NCBI RefSeq assembly: GCF_900142465.1
Contig: NZ_FRAX01000017.1
Coordinates: forward strand, 26,756-90,755
Length of the DNA: 64,000 nucleotides
DNA from: Fibrobacter sp. UWH6
GTDB taxonomy: Bacteria; Fibrobacterota; Fibrobacteria; Fibrobacterales; Fibrobacteraceae
Direction: 5' to 3'
Below the pieces are notes generated by a model. The model worked only from the letters and a program-made list of their open reading frames with translations. It did not search any database and was not told where the DNA came from. A program made the position numbers and the translations under genes. Position 1 is the first letter of the stretch, and every line of letters starts with the position of its first letter. Positions 52,855 through 59,839 of the stretch are shown here, piece by piece.

Positions 52855-53526
52855 CTAAACTCCCCTAGCTTCCGGGTTCCAGATAATCTTATGGAGCTGT
52901 ACCTGGAAGCGGACGTTATTCCGTCGCATCACCTCGTTCCCTAAAATCCAGTTCACCATATCCTCGTACTTCATTGTCCCGAAGATGGGGGAAACATAGA
53001 ATGTGGGGAGCCTTTTTCCGAGAGCGCTGAATCTTCCCTCCATGGCCTCGATGACCCGGGCGGCATCCAGAAGATCCTCCTCTGTGCCCACCACAAACTT
53101 CAGGACATCCTTCTCCCCCAGGGTCATCATGTTCTCCATTTTCATTCGGGGCTGCATTCCGCTGCAGATACTCTTCCAGTCCATAGTGCAGAAGATGTTC
53201 CTGAATCCAGATGGCTTTGGCTGAGTTCCGTTGGTCTCGATATTGATTTCGAAGCCGAAATCGTCCAACATTTTCAATAAAACTTCCACATCTTTGTGGA
53301 TAAGTGGCTCCCCTCCCGTCAGGGTGACGAACTGAGTGTTGAAAGACTTGACCTTTTCCAAGACTTCCACTGGGGTCATTTCCTGGAAGTCGCCCCCTTC
53401 CACCGCATACATGGAGTCGCAATAGGAGCAGCGGAGGTTGCATCCGAACAGACGGATAAAGACGGCGGGGGCGCCTGTGCGGATACCCTCACCCTCTATG
53501 CTGAGGAATATTTCAGAGATTTTCAT
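52855..53526 (-). CDS. queE: 7-carboxy-7-deazaguanine synthase
   Basis: Radical SAM enzyme of queuosine/7-deazaguanine synthesis, turning CPH4 into CDG. Motifs: IFLSIEGEGIRTGAPAVFIRLFGCNLRCSYCD (C-x3-C-x2-C for 4Fe-4S), FVTLTGGEPLIH and EINIETNGT. Length 223. queD lies upstream in the same direction with a mosaic repeat between. Codons end mostly in C/A, unlike plus genes nearby, consistent with lagging-strand position right of the origin. Confidence 0.94.
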   Translation of the reverse strand: MKISEIFLSIEGEGIRTGAPAVFIRLFGCNLRCSYCDSMYAVEGGDFQEMTPVEVLEKVKSFNTQFVTLTGGEPLIHKDVEVLLKMLDDFGFEINIETNGTQPKPSGFRNIFCTMDWKSICSGMQPRMKMENMMTLGEKDVLKFVVGTEEDLLDAARVIEAMEGRFSALGKRLPTFYVSPIFGTMKYEDMVNWILGNEVMRRNNVRFQVQLHKIIWNPEARGV

Positions 53527-53570
53527 GAGTTAGTAGATAGTAGGAAGTTGACAGTAGTCAGGTATGGGGG

Positions 53571-53702
53571 ACGCACCTTCGGTGCTCGAGGCATGAGGTC
53601 GGCGCTATGCGCCTAGAGGCAATTGTAATTACAATACCTCATACCTCTAGATGCGAAGCATCGACCTCAAAGCGAAGCGACCTCAATGCACTGAAGTACA
53701 TC
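53571..53702. repeat. Mosaic hairpin element, family 1, locus B (queD-queE gap)
   Basis: Left, inverted half: GCACC-ttc-GGTGC (about 53572-53584), linker TCGAGGCATGAGGTC, hairpin GGCGC-tat-GCGCC. Right half: ACCTCATACCTCTA, hairpin GATGC-gaa-GCATC (53650-53662), GACCTCAAA, short GC-gaa-GC, GACCTCAATG up to the queD stop. Same linkers as locus A. Confidence 0.8.
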
Positions 53703-54035
53703 TTAGTCAACTTCATATTCGGCGATGTTGCCTTCGCTTTCCTGGACGATCACTTTATAGCAATGGGGAATCTGGTCGCAGATCCACTTGGCGATGTTTT
53801 CGGCGGTAGGATTGAAGTCCACCACATCGTTTATGTACTTGTGGTCCAGCTGTCGGGAGATGGTCTCCTTGGCAGTCTTGAAATCGATGACCATACCGTC
53901 AGAGTTTAAAGTCTTGGACTGGCAATGAACGGTAATGATCCAGTTATGTCCGTGAAGATTTTGACACTTGCTTTCGTAGGAGAGTGCCAGCTTATGTGCT
54001 CCGGAAATTTCGAAGCGCTTCGAGATTCTATACAT
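53703..54035 (-). CDS. queD: 6-carboxytetrahydropterin synthase
   Basis: QueD converts dihydroneopterin triphosphate into carboxytetrahydropterin, the step before QueE. FEISGAHKL and KCQNLHGHNW give the zinc His set and catalytic Cys; DFKTAKETI and DHKYIND are family pieces. Length 110 is normal. Pathway neighbour queE lies downstream; queC and queF were not found here. Confidence 0.94.
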   Translation of the reverse strand: MYRISKRFEISGAHKLALSYESKCQNLHGHNWIITVHCQSKTLNSDGMVIDFKTAKETISRQLDHKYINDVVDFNPTAENIAKWICDQIPHCYKVIVQESEGNIAEYEVD

Positions 54036-54189
54036 GAGGTACCTAGTTTTGTTTATAGACAGGATGGTTTTCGAACTGTCCTGCGGTCAAATATTAATGC
54101 CGCTGTGAGTTGATGTTGAGGATTAATATAGAAAAGGGTTCTATGGTTCCCAAGGCGGAGATGCATAAAAAAAATGTTGGCGAAGAATG

Positions 54190-54300
54190 TTCAACCTGCG
54201 GATGTTGGTGTGCTACGCACACTAGTCAGAGAATAAATTCTCTGCCGCATCCTAGGTTTGCAAACGTTTCACGTGAAACGTTCGTAGAGTATAAAAAAGT
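54190..54300. repeat. Mosaic hairpin element, family 2, locus C, with parS
   Basis: GATGTTG then GTGTGC-tac-GCACAC (54211-54225), CAGAGAAT-aa-ATTCTCTG (54230-54246), linker CCGCATCCTAGGTTTGCAAA (shared with locus A with one change in GTTT/ATTT) and parS. Confidence 0.8.
54264..54279. promoter_or_regulatory. parS site 4
   Basis: CGTTTCACGTGAAACG, a perfect palindrome that extends to ACGTTTCACGTGAAACGT (54263-54280). Confidence 0.82.
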
Positions 54301-54330
54301 CCTTGACATTTTTGTGCCAAGGGCTTGTTT

Positions 54331-54358
54331 AGATTCTTCGACTTCGCTCAGAATGACA
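54331..54358. repeat. Dispersed palindrome AGATTCTTCG...CAGAATGACACT
   Basis: ATTCT and AGAAT arms around cgacttcgctc, followed by GACACT. Abuts the 3' end of the GyrI-like fragment. Family member of 25113 and 56348. Confidence 0.6.
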
Positions 54359-54715
54359 CTAACGTTCCACCGGAACCTGGATAATGGACAGCCACTTTTC
54401 GGGGTCATCCTGGTTCCAGGCACCGTCCACATAAACGCAGCGGAGGTCGCCCACGATCTTGTACCCCTGCTCCTCGATGTACTTGAACATCTCGGTGTAG
54501 GACTGGTAAAAACGATCGTAGGGTCCGACGTGCTTTAGGCAGAGGGCGTGTTTTACCGCGGGCATGGTCTTGAACTGGACGATTTCAGAATCCTGGAGAG
54601 CCTCCTCCACCTGTTCGCAGTACTCAATATCCACGTTCTCGTGTTTGTATTCCTTGTCGTGTTCGATGGTAAAGCAGTAACCGGTGGGAGAACACTTGCA
54701 ACCCAGGCGCTGCAT
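54359..54715 (-). pseudogene. GyrI-like (effector-binding) domain, lacking its first part
   Basis: The second half of the domain is intact: TMPAVKHALCLKHVGPYDRFYQSYTEMFKYIEEQGY and WLSIIQVPVE. The first half starts mid-domain (MQRLGCKCSPTGYCFTIEH), and in-frame codons before the ATG still read AIFYEQ, a plausible piece of the missing helix, until a stop near 54751. So the gene is likely 5'-truncated. A functional short protein is not excluded. Confidence 0.55.
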
Positions 54716-54852
54716 TTGTTCATAAAAAATTGCGGTTCGCGACCCGCTCTTTTGTGATCACTTTTCTGCCACCTCGTCAGGCGACTATACAAATATAGAC
54801 CCGGCCCTAAGGGACGAGTCAATAGGAAAAAGTGAATTTTTTTTTGAAAAAA

Positions 54853-55590
54853 TTATGGGAGTGCTCTAGGAGCCAGTATTGAGCGACTGTTTTTTGCAGG
54901 TCTGCCTTTCAAGTCAAAGTATTGGAATTTTTTGGCCTTTACCGTGGGGCGAATGCCTATAACAATGGTCGCGCCTTCCTGACTTTTGCTGATCAAAAAC
55001 ATGTCAGTGTTGCTGTAGGTGCTTTCTTGAAGCAGGTGGATTGTATTGTCACTAACATCAAGAGTCAGTTTTACAAAGTTTTCTCTTTCTGGCGTTCCCA
55101 GGTAACACACGTTCTTGCTTGTAGAATCCAGGTAGTAGAAATCTTCTTTAAAAAATAAGGTATCATTACGGAGTGAAAGGTAGCCAACTTCCTTTTCGGG
55201 ACCGTCTTCGTACTCGGTGGTGATATCGTAACTTATGGAATCAGCAGTGGAATAGAATTTTACTGTCTTGTAAAGTTTGCCATCTTTCCTAATGGTGATA
55301 ACGGATATTTCTCCGTCTTTGGATTTTTCCTGGGTATAGTTGTGGATTACCTTTCTGTATTCGGAACCACTGTAGATGATGGTGCTGTCCGGAAGATCGT
55401 CTGTATAGTACATCTTTTTTGACCAGGGAGCCTGTTTATCCGAGTAAGATCTGTATAAACTATCCAGAACGTATTCTCCGGGAATGTACATATCAGTCTG
55501 AATGGCTTTAAACATGGCTTCTACGCAGTTTAAGGCTTGTGCTTGGGTGAAAAATGCCAAAGTTATTAACAATAGGATGGTTTTCCTCAT
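54853..55590 (-). CDS. Secreted protein, paralogue of the gene at 50334
   Basis: Signal MRKTILLLITLAFFTQAQA then LNCVEAM, matching the NCIEA start of the 50334 product. Beta-rich body with KKMYYTDDLPDSTIIYSG and a C-terminal KKFQYFDLKGRPAKNS. Function unknown. ATG at 55590 follows GGGGA; the longer frame has no signal. Confidence 0.68.
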   Translation of the reverse strand: MRKTILLLITLAFFTQAQALNCVEAMFKAIQTDMYIPGEYVLDSLYRSYSDKQAPWSKKMYYTDDLPDSTIIYSGSEYRKVIHNYTQEKSKDGEISVITIRKDGKLYKTVKFYSTADSISYDITTEYEDGPEKEVGYLSLRNDTLFFKEDFYYLDSTSKNVCYLGTPERENFVKLTLDVSDNTIHLLQESTYSNTDMFLISKSQEGATIVIGIRPTVKAKKFQYFDLKGRPAKNSRSILAPRALP

Positions 55591-55616
55591 ATAATCCCCG
55601 TTATATTGTGGATATT

Positions 55617-56129
55617 CTACAGTTCCATAAAGAAGATTACTGCATCCACGAAACCCAGCTTCTTGTGGTTGAAGGCTCCGGGCAGTCGGCAAAGTTCCTT
55701 GAAGCCCAGGCTCTTCCACAGGTGCATGGCCGGTTCGTTGGTGCTGATGACGAAGTTGAACTGGATTGCCTTGAATCCCATTTCGCGAGCCATTCGGATA
55801 CAGTCCTCCCCCATCTTGCGACCGATGCCTTTTCCGCGGGCGGCGCTGGAAACCATGAAGGAAGCGTTGGCCACATGGCTGCCTCGGCCACGGTGGTTCT
55901 GGATAATCTTGTAGTAGCCGAGGATCTTGGTGCCTGCACTATCCTTGCCTGCGTCCGAAGCGGATTCTTCCATGACCCAGCTGTTTACGCCCTTGCCGAA
56001 CCAGTAGTCGTATGCGTCCTGGTCGCTGGCGGTTTCCTCGAAATCGTAGGTGTCGCCGCCCTGAATCACTTCGCGGAAAATGGGCAGCATCTGGGGAAAA
56101 TCATCTGGAGTAGCTTTGCGGATTTGCAT
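55617..56129 (-). CDS. GNAT N-acetyltransferase
   Basis: MQIRKATPDDFPQMLPIFREVIQ starts the fold; FMVSSAARGKGIGRKMGEDC is the acetyl-CoA loop, NEPAMHLWKSLGFKE the end. About 170 residues. The acceptor is not recognisable. A low-complexity insert (SASDAGKDSAGT) sits in a loop. The start is directly preceded by mosaic element C, whose last linker provides the bases before ATG. Confidence 0.86.
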   Translation of the reverse strand: MQIRKATPDDFPQMLPIFREVIQGGDTYDFEETASDQDAYDYWFGKGVNSWVMEESASDAGKDSAGTKILGYYKIIQNHRGRGSHVANASFMVSSAARGKGIGRKMGEDCIRMAREMGFKAIQFNFVISTNEPAMHLWKSLGFKELCRLPGAFNHKKLGFVDAVIFFMEL

Positions 56130-56190
56130 ATTAGGTGCGAGGTCGCGGCTTTGCCGCTTTGAGGTATGAGGTCGGTCGCTTGCGCTCCCT
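56130..56190 (-). repeat. Mosaic hairpin element, family 1, locus C
   Basis: Read on the minus strand: a GC-rich hairpin (gagcgcaagcgac), GACCTCATACCTCAAA (56173-56158), hairpin GCGGC-aaa-GCCGC (56157-56145), GACCTCGCACCTAAT and then the ATG of the acetyltransferase. No separate ribosome site is visible. Confidence 0.8.
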
Positions 56191-56347
56191 TTGAGCTATA
56201 TAATGGCGCCTTGCGCTTTCAATACTATATAATATAGTAAGAGGAGTTTTTGTGGTAATTGTACCTAGAAAAATAATGTTGTTTTTCAAATTTAATGGCG
56301 GAAATTCCACAACATATATATATTAGTGTAGTAAATACAAAAAGACT

Positions 56348-56390
56348 GGATGCTTCGCTCCACTATGTTATGCTCAGCATGACACTAGGG
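56348..56390. repeat. Dispersed palindrome GGATGCTTCGCTCC...AGCATGACACTA
   Basis: A longer form of the 25113 and 54331 repeats with an extra inner ATGTTATGCTC segment; same GACACTAG end. Confidence 0.5.
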
Positions 56391-56410
56391 GGCAGAACGC
56401 CAAGTATTTT

Positions 56411-56481
56411 AAACCTCAACGCATCCTTCGGATGCGTCCCAACAACCTCACACCTTAAGGCCATGCAATGGCCGACCTAAT
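56411..56481 (+). repeat. Mosaic hairpin element, family 1, locus D
   Basis: ACCTCA, hairpin ACGCATCC-ttc-GGATGCGT (56419-56437), CCAAC, linker AACCTCACACCTTAA (56444-56458), hairpin GGCCAT-gca-ATGGCC (56459-56473), GACCTAAT. The last hairpin holds the first possible ATG of the next gene. Confidence 0.8.
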
Positions 56482-56485
56482 CGTT

Positions 56486-56884
56486 ATGGAAGAAGTAGTA
56501 AAGTTTCTCAAGGAATGTGGCGCCTATTTCCTGGCAACTGTAGATGGCGATCAGCCCAAGGTTCGTCCCTTCGGTACCGCCGAAATTTTTGAAGGTAAGC
56601 TGTACATTCAGACTGGCAAGTCCAAGAATGTTTCCAAGCAGATTGCCGCCAACCCCAAGGTTCAGCTCTGTGCCATGAACAAGGCTGGAAACCAGTGGCT
56701 CCGTCTTAGCGGTACCCTGGTAGAAGACGATCGCCTGGAACCCAAGGTCCATATGCTGGACGCCTATCCAGAACTGAAGGCCATGTACAAGGCCGAAGAT
56801 CCCAACACTCAGGTGCTTTACTTCAAGGACGCCGAGGCTGTGTTCTGCAGTTTCACTGCGGCTCCCAAGGTGGTAAAGTTCTAG
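56486..56884 (+). CDS. Pyridoxamine 5'-phosphate oxidase-like flavin protein
   Basis: Split-barrel fold: FLKECGAYFLATVDGDQPKVRPFG and LYIQTGKSKNVSKQIAANPKVQLCAMNK fit the PNPOx-like group that binds FMN or F420. Function within the group is not set. ATG at 56486 is chosen because the earlier ATG at 56468 lies inside the repeat hairpin and only adds MADLIV. First of a run of plus-strand genes. Confidence 0.82.
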   Translation: MEEVVKFLKECGAYFLATVDGDQPKVRPFGTAEIFEGKLYIQTGKSKNVSKQIAANPKVQLCAMNKAGNQWLRLSGTLVEDDRLEPKVHMLDAYPELKAMYKAEDPNTQVLYFKDAEAVFCSFTAAPKVVKF

Positions 56885-57388
56885 TTTGATTGCCTTTTAG
56901 GCTGCTTAAATTGTGAAAATCGGTCGGCGAAAGCCGGCCTTTTTCGTTTTATCCTGTTGATAGAATGTAAACAATTAATTAACACCCTGCGATGAATAAG
57001 TCCTGTTATGGGTAAATTGTGGATAAAACTGTCAACATTTAAAAAATTTATGTTGAAAGTTGCGTTGGACAATTTTTAATCTATTCACACCTGTTTCACG
57101 TGAAACATCGTTATTTGGCAATAAGTTACGTTTTTTTCATTTTACAAACGGATAAAAAGCTTCGATTTATCAACAGGTACAATGACGATATTTTTGTGAA
57201 TATCTTGTTGGATTTGGAAATATCCTAAAAACGGGATGAACTTTCTATTCACATTATTTAAACATTTATCCTCTATTTATCAACAGTATAGTAAAACTTC
57301 TTGTTTAAAAGTATGCGCTTCGGATTGCGTAAAAAATAGAACCCTCAAAAATTGTATTTTTTGGGGAAAGGTAAGCCAAAGGAATTTT
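56885..57388. other. AT-rich intergenic region with DnaA box and parS
   Basis: No gene is supported. A consensus DnaA box TTATCCACA is present on the minus strand (57016-57025 region, GTGGATAA), TTTATCAACAG occurs twice (57167 and 57274), and a perfect parS lies at 57092. It is a second-choice origin candidate or a regulatory region. Confidence 0.5.
57092..57107. promoter_or_regulatory. parS site 5
   Basis: TGTTTCACGTGAAACA, the exact consensus. Confidence 0.9.
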
Positions 57389-58126
57389 ATGGAAAACAAT
57401 GAGTCTCGTGGAAAGCGCGCCCTCTTTTGGATGAGATTTACTTTTGCGCTGACCTTCCTGTCTTGGCTGCTTTTGTTCCTGATTGCCAAGAATGGATCTT
57501 TGCCGGTGCGGTTCACGCAGGAAAATCCGGATGTGGACGTGGGGGCGGTCATTGATTTTTTCAATTTCATAGTGGTGATGTTTTTTGCTGGCTTTGGTGT
57601 TCCCCTGTCCTGGTGCCTTTATCAGCTTTTTTGGCTGATGTGGATTTTCAGGGCTACAAAGAACTTGCGCAAGGTGACCTCCACAAGCTTTAGTCCCTGG
57701 CTGGCGGTCATCTGTAGTGCCATCCCCGGTTTAGGTTACTTGATTCACTATCTTGTTTTCAAGAATCTGGTGAGGCAGACGGAATCCGCATTGGCGGCTC
57801 GCCGAGATTCCCAGTCAAAGAAGATTGCTGAAATTTTATCCAAGGTCCAATCGGTGGACGGGAACATGGTCAATGGGTTTGCCATCATGGCTATATTGGC
57901 TGCCGCTATCGGTTTCATTCGCGATACCAGCATCTCGGGATTTTTGGCGGTGGCCTTCTCGGTGGCGTCGCTGCTTTGCTATATGAAATCTTTTGCTGCC
58001 TTCATTAAAGAGGAGCAGGCCCTGTTTGACATTTATCAAGAAGAAAAATTGATGGCCAAGGTGGACCAGGTGCTCTGGCAACGCAAGCTGGAGTCGGAAT
58101 CCGCTGACGAAAAAACAAAAGTGTGA
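57389..58126 (+). CDS. Multispanning membrane protein, unknown function
   Basis: ATG at 57389 has AAAGGAATTTT before it. Hydrophobic segments at about 13-33, 55-85, 105-125 and 165-195, and a basic loop (RRDSQSKKIAEILSKVQ). The C-terminus is charged and coiled. The longer frame upstream lies in AT-rich DNA and is not real. No family recognised. Confidence 0.62.
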   Translation: MENNESRGKRALFWMRFTFALTFLSWLLLFLIAKNGSLPVRFTQENPDVDVGAVIDFFNFIVVMFFAGFGVPLSWCLYQLFWLMWIFRATKNLRKVTSTSFSPWLAVICSAIPGLGYLIHYLVFKNLVRQTESALAARRDSQSKKIAEILSKVQSVDGNMVNGFAIMAILAAAIGFIRDTSISGFLAVAFSVASLLCYMKSFAAFIKEEQALFDIYQEEKLMAKVDQVLWQRKLESESADEKTKV

Positions 58127-58193
58127 TTTTATACATTTGCTAATTCCACATATATATTATATGTTTGATGAAGTTTCTAAAAAGAGGCTTGGA

Positions 58194-59711
58194 ATGAAGA
58201 GTTTAAAGTTTTCTGCAGTTTTCGCATTGACCTGCGCCATGGTGGCCATGGCTGCTACCCAGGGTGGCAAGGTCCGTTCTGTTCTTGGCGATGTGTCTTA
58301 CCAGAAGCAGGGTAAGAACAACTGGGCCGCCCTCCGAGTGGGTGCCAAGGTTCTGGACGGTTACATGATCCGGACCTACACCGAGTCCGGGGCGCAGATT
58401 TCCCTTTTAGATGGAAGTATGATCGCTATCGGCGAAAATGCGCTGGTGGAATTCAACGAACTTCTGTTCGACAAGGATTCACGAGTTTCTGACATCAGCA
58501 TCAAGAAGGGTATGATCCGCTTCGATGCCCAGAAGCAGAAAGGCAACAGTGTCTTCAAGTTTAGGACCGGAACGGCAACCGCATCGATCCGCGGTACTGA
58601 CGGTACCCTCGGCATGACCGAAGCAGGTCAGCCCTACGGCGCCTTGAACTCCGGCGAAATGGTCATGGAAAATAATGGCCAGGAAATTCCTGTCAAGGCA
58701 AATCAGTTTGTGGCCTTCCGTAAGGATAAGCCTGCTGTCGTGGTAGAAGCAAAAAATGCAAGCGATCCCGAATTTGTGAAAAAGCTGGGCGAAGTCCTTG
58801 ATGACACCACGAAGTCTGACGAAGCCATTCAGGCCCAGGCCCAGGAGCTGGACCAGAAGATCGAAGTCCGTAACGAGGATCTGAAATCCAAGTATAATTG
58901 TATCATCGATTCGCTGCCCGCTCTTGTCAGCGCAGACAGTATCGATATCGGCGTCACCTGTACTGCCGGCGTCCGAGTGTCTCTCGGTTCCGAAAGTTTT
59001 GAGTCCAAGGGTCACAAGTTGCATTTCACCCCCAGCTGGATTAGAGGTTCCTTCGGCGATAAGAAGTACCTGCTGAACTGCAGTGTGGACGGTGCCGATT
59101 TTGAATGCGGTCGAATTGCGTTCACCTATCGCGTGGACCGCACCGTTCGACTTCTGGAATCCGACGAAGGCAAGTGCTTTGCCGTTTTTGCCACTAGCGG
59201 ATTTAATGACAACTCCGGTTCCGTTTCTGTCTTCCTGGGTGACAGCCTCATTCAGAAGACCAACATGGAAAAGGACGGTTCCAGCACCTTCACTCTTGTG
59301 CCGGGTGATCATGTGTACAAGGTGGTTGCCGAAAATGTGGATTCCGCCACGACGGCTGCCGGGACTGTGGAGCAGATGCTGAAGTGCTACCCGGTGACCA
59401 ACGTGCAGATCGACATCCGCGGCGGCAATCGCGAAATTGTCAAGCGCAAGGTTTCCCAGGGCGCAGCCATCTATCCGGAACTGGAATTCGACTTGCTGGA
59501 TGTGGCCGGTAACGACGTCGCCCAGGTGGAAGAAGTTATCGTCTCTGTAGACGGCGAAAATTTCGAGGCCGAGCAGGTGGCTTCTACCGTGGGCATTGGC
59601 TACAAGGTCAAGATGAGAATTCCCCGCGGCAAGTCCAAGATTGTCAAGGTGGCCGTGTTGATGCGCAGCGGTGAAACGGCTTACGCTTCCAAGATTTACG
59701 AATTCAAGTAA
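58194..59711 (+). CDS. FecR-domain exported protein
   Basis: Signal MKSLKFSAVFALTCAMVAMAA. Residues ~30-165 match FecR (VLGDVSYQKQGKNNWAALRVGAKVLDGYMIRTYTESGAQISLLDGSMIAIGENALVEF; TASIRGTDGTLGMTE). The remainder of about 300 residues is beta-rich and unrecognised. Stand-alone FecR domains at the surface bind peptidoglycan or other polymers in some bacteria; a sigma-regulator role is unlikely without FecA/FecI nearby. Confidence 0.8.
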   Translation: MKSLKFSAVFALTCAMVAMAATQGGKVRSVLGDVSYQKQGKNNWAALRVGAKVLDGYMIRTYTESGAQISLLDGSMIAIGENALVEFNELLFDKDSRVSDISIKKGMIRFDAQKQKGNSVFKFRTGTATASIRGTDGTLGMTEAGQPYGALNSGEMVMENNGQEIPVKANQFVAFRKDKPAVVVEAKNASDPEFVKKLGEVLDDTTKSDEAIQAQAQELDQKIEVRNEDLKSKYNCIIDSLPALVSADSIDIGVTCTAGVRVSLGSESFESKGHKLHFTPSWIRGSFGDKKYLLNCSVDGADFECGRIAFTYRVDRTVRLLESDEGKCFAVFATSGFNDNSGSVSVFLGDSLIQKTNMEKDGSSTFTLVPGDHVYKVVAENVDSATTAAGTVEQMLKCYPVTNVQIDIRGGNREIVKRKVSQGAAIYPELEFDLLDVAGNDVAQVEEVIVSVDGENFEAEQVASTVGIGYKVKMRIPRGKSKIVKVAVLMRSGETAYASKIYEFK

Positions 59712-59729
59712 TAAAAAAATTGGTGACTG

Positions 59730-59768
59730 AAAAATCCCCGGAACTTAACAAAGCTCCGGGGATTTCTT
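59730..59768 (+). terminator. Terminator of the FecR-domain gene
   Basis: AAATCCCCGGA/TCCGGGGATTT with a 13-base loop, followed by CTT. Confidence 0.85.
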
Positions 59769-59839
59769 ATATGACGATCAAACAGGTTTTTGAAAAAGAA
59801 AATAATTTAAAGGAGAACGTCTTTTTTCCGCAAAAAAGT

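Noticed and set aside
48541..56481. Repeat clusters as a CRISPR array
   Set aside because: Linkers are not evenly spaced, the intervening pieces are self-complementary and not unique spacers, and no cas genes are present.
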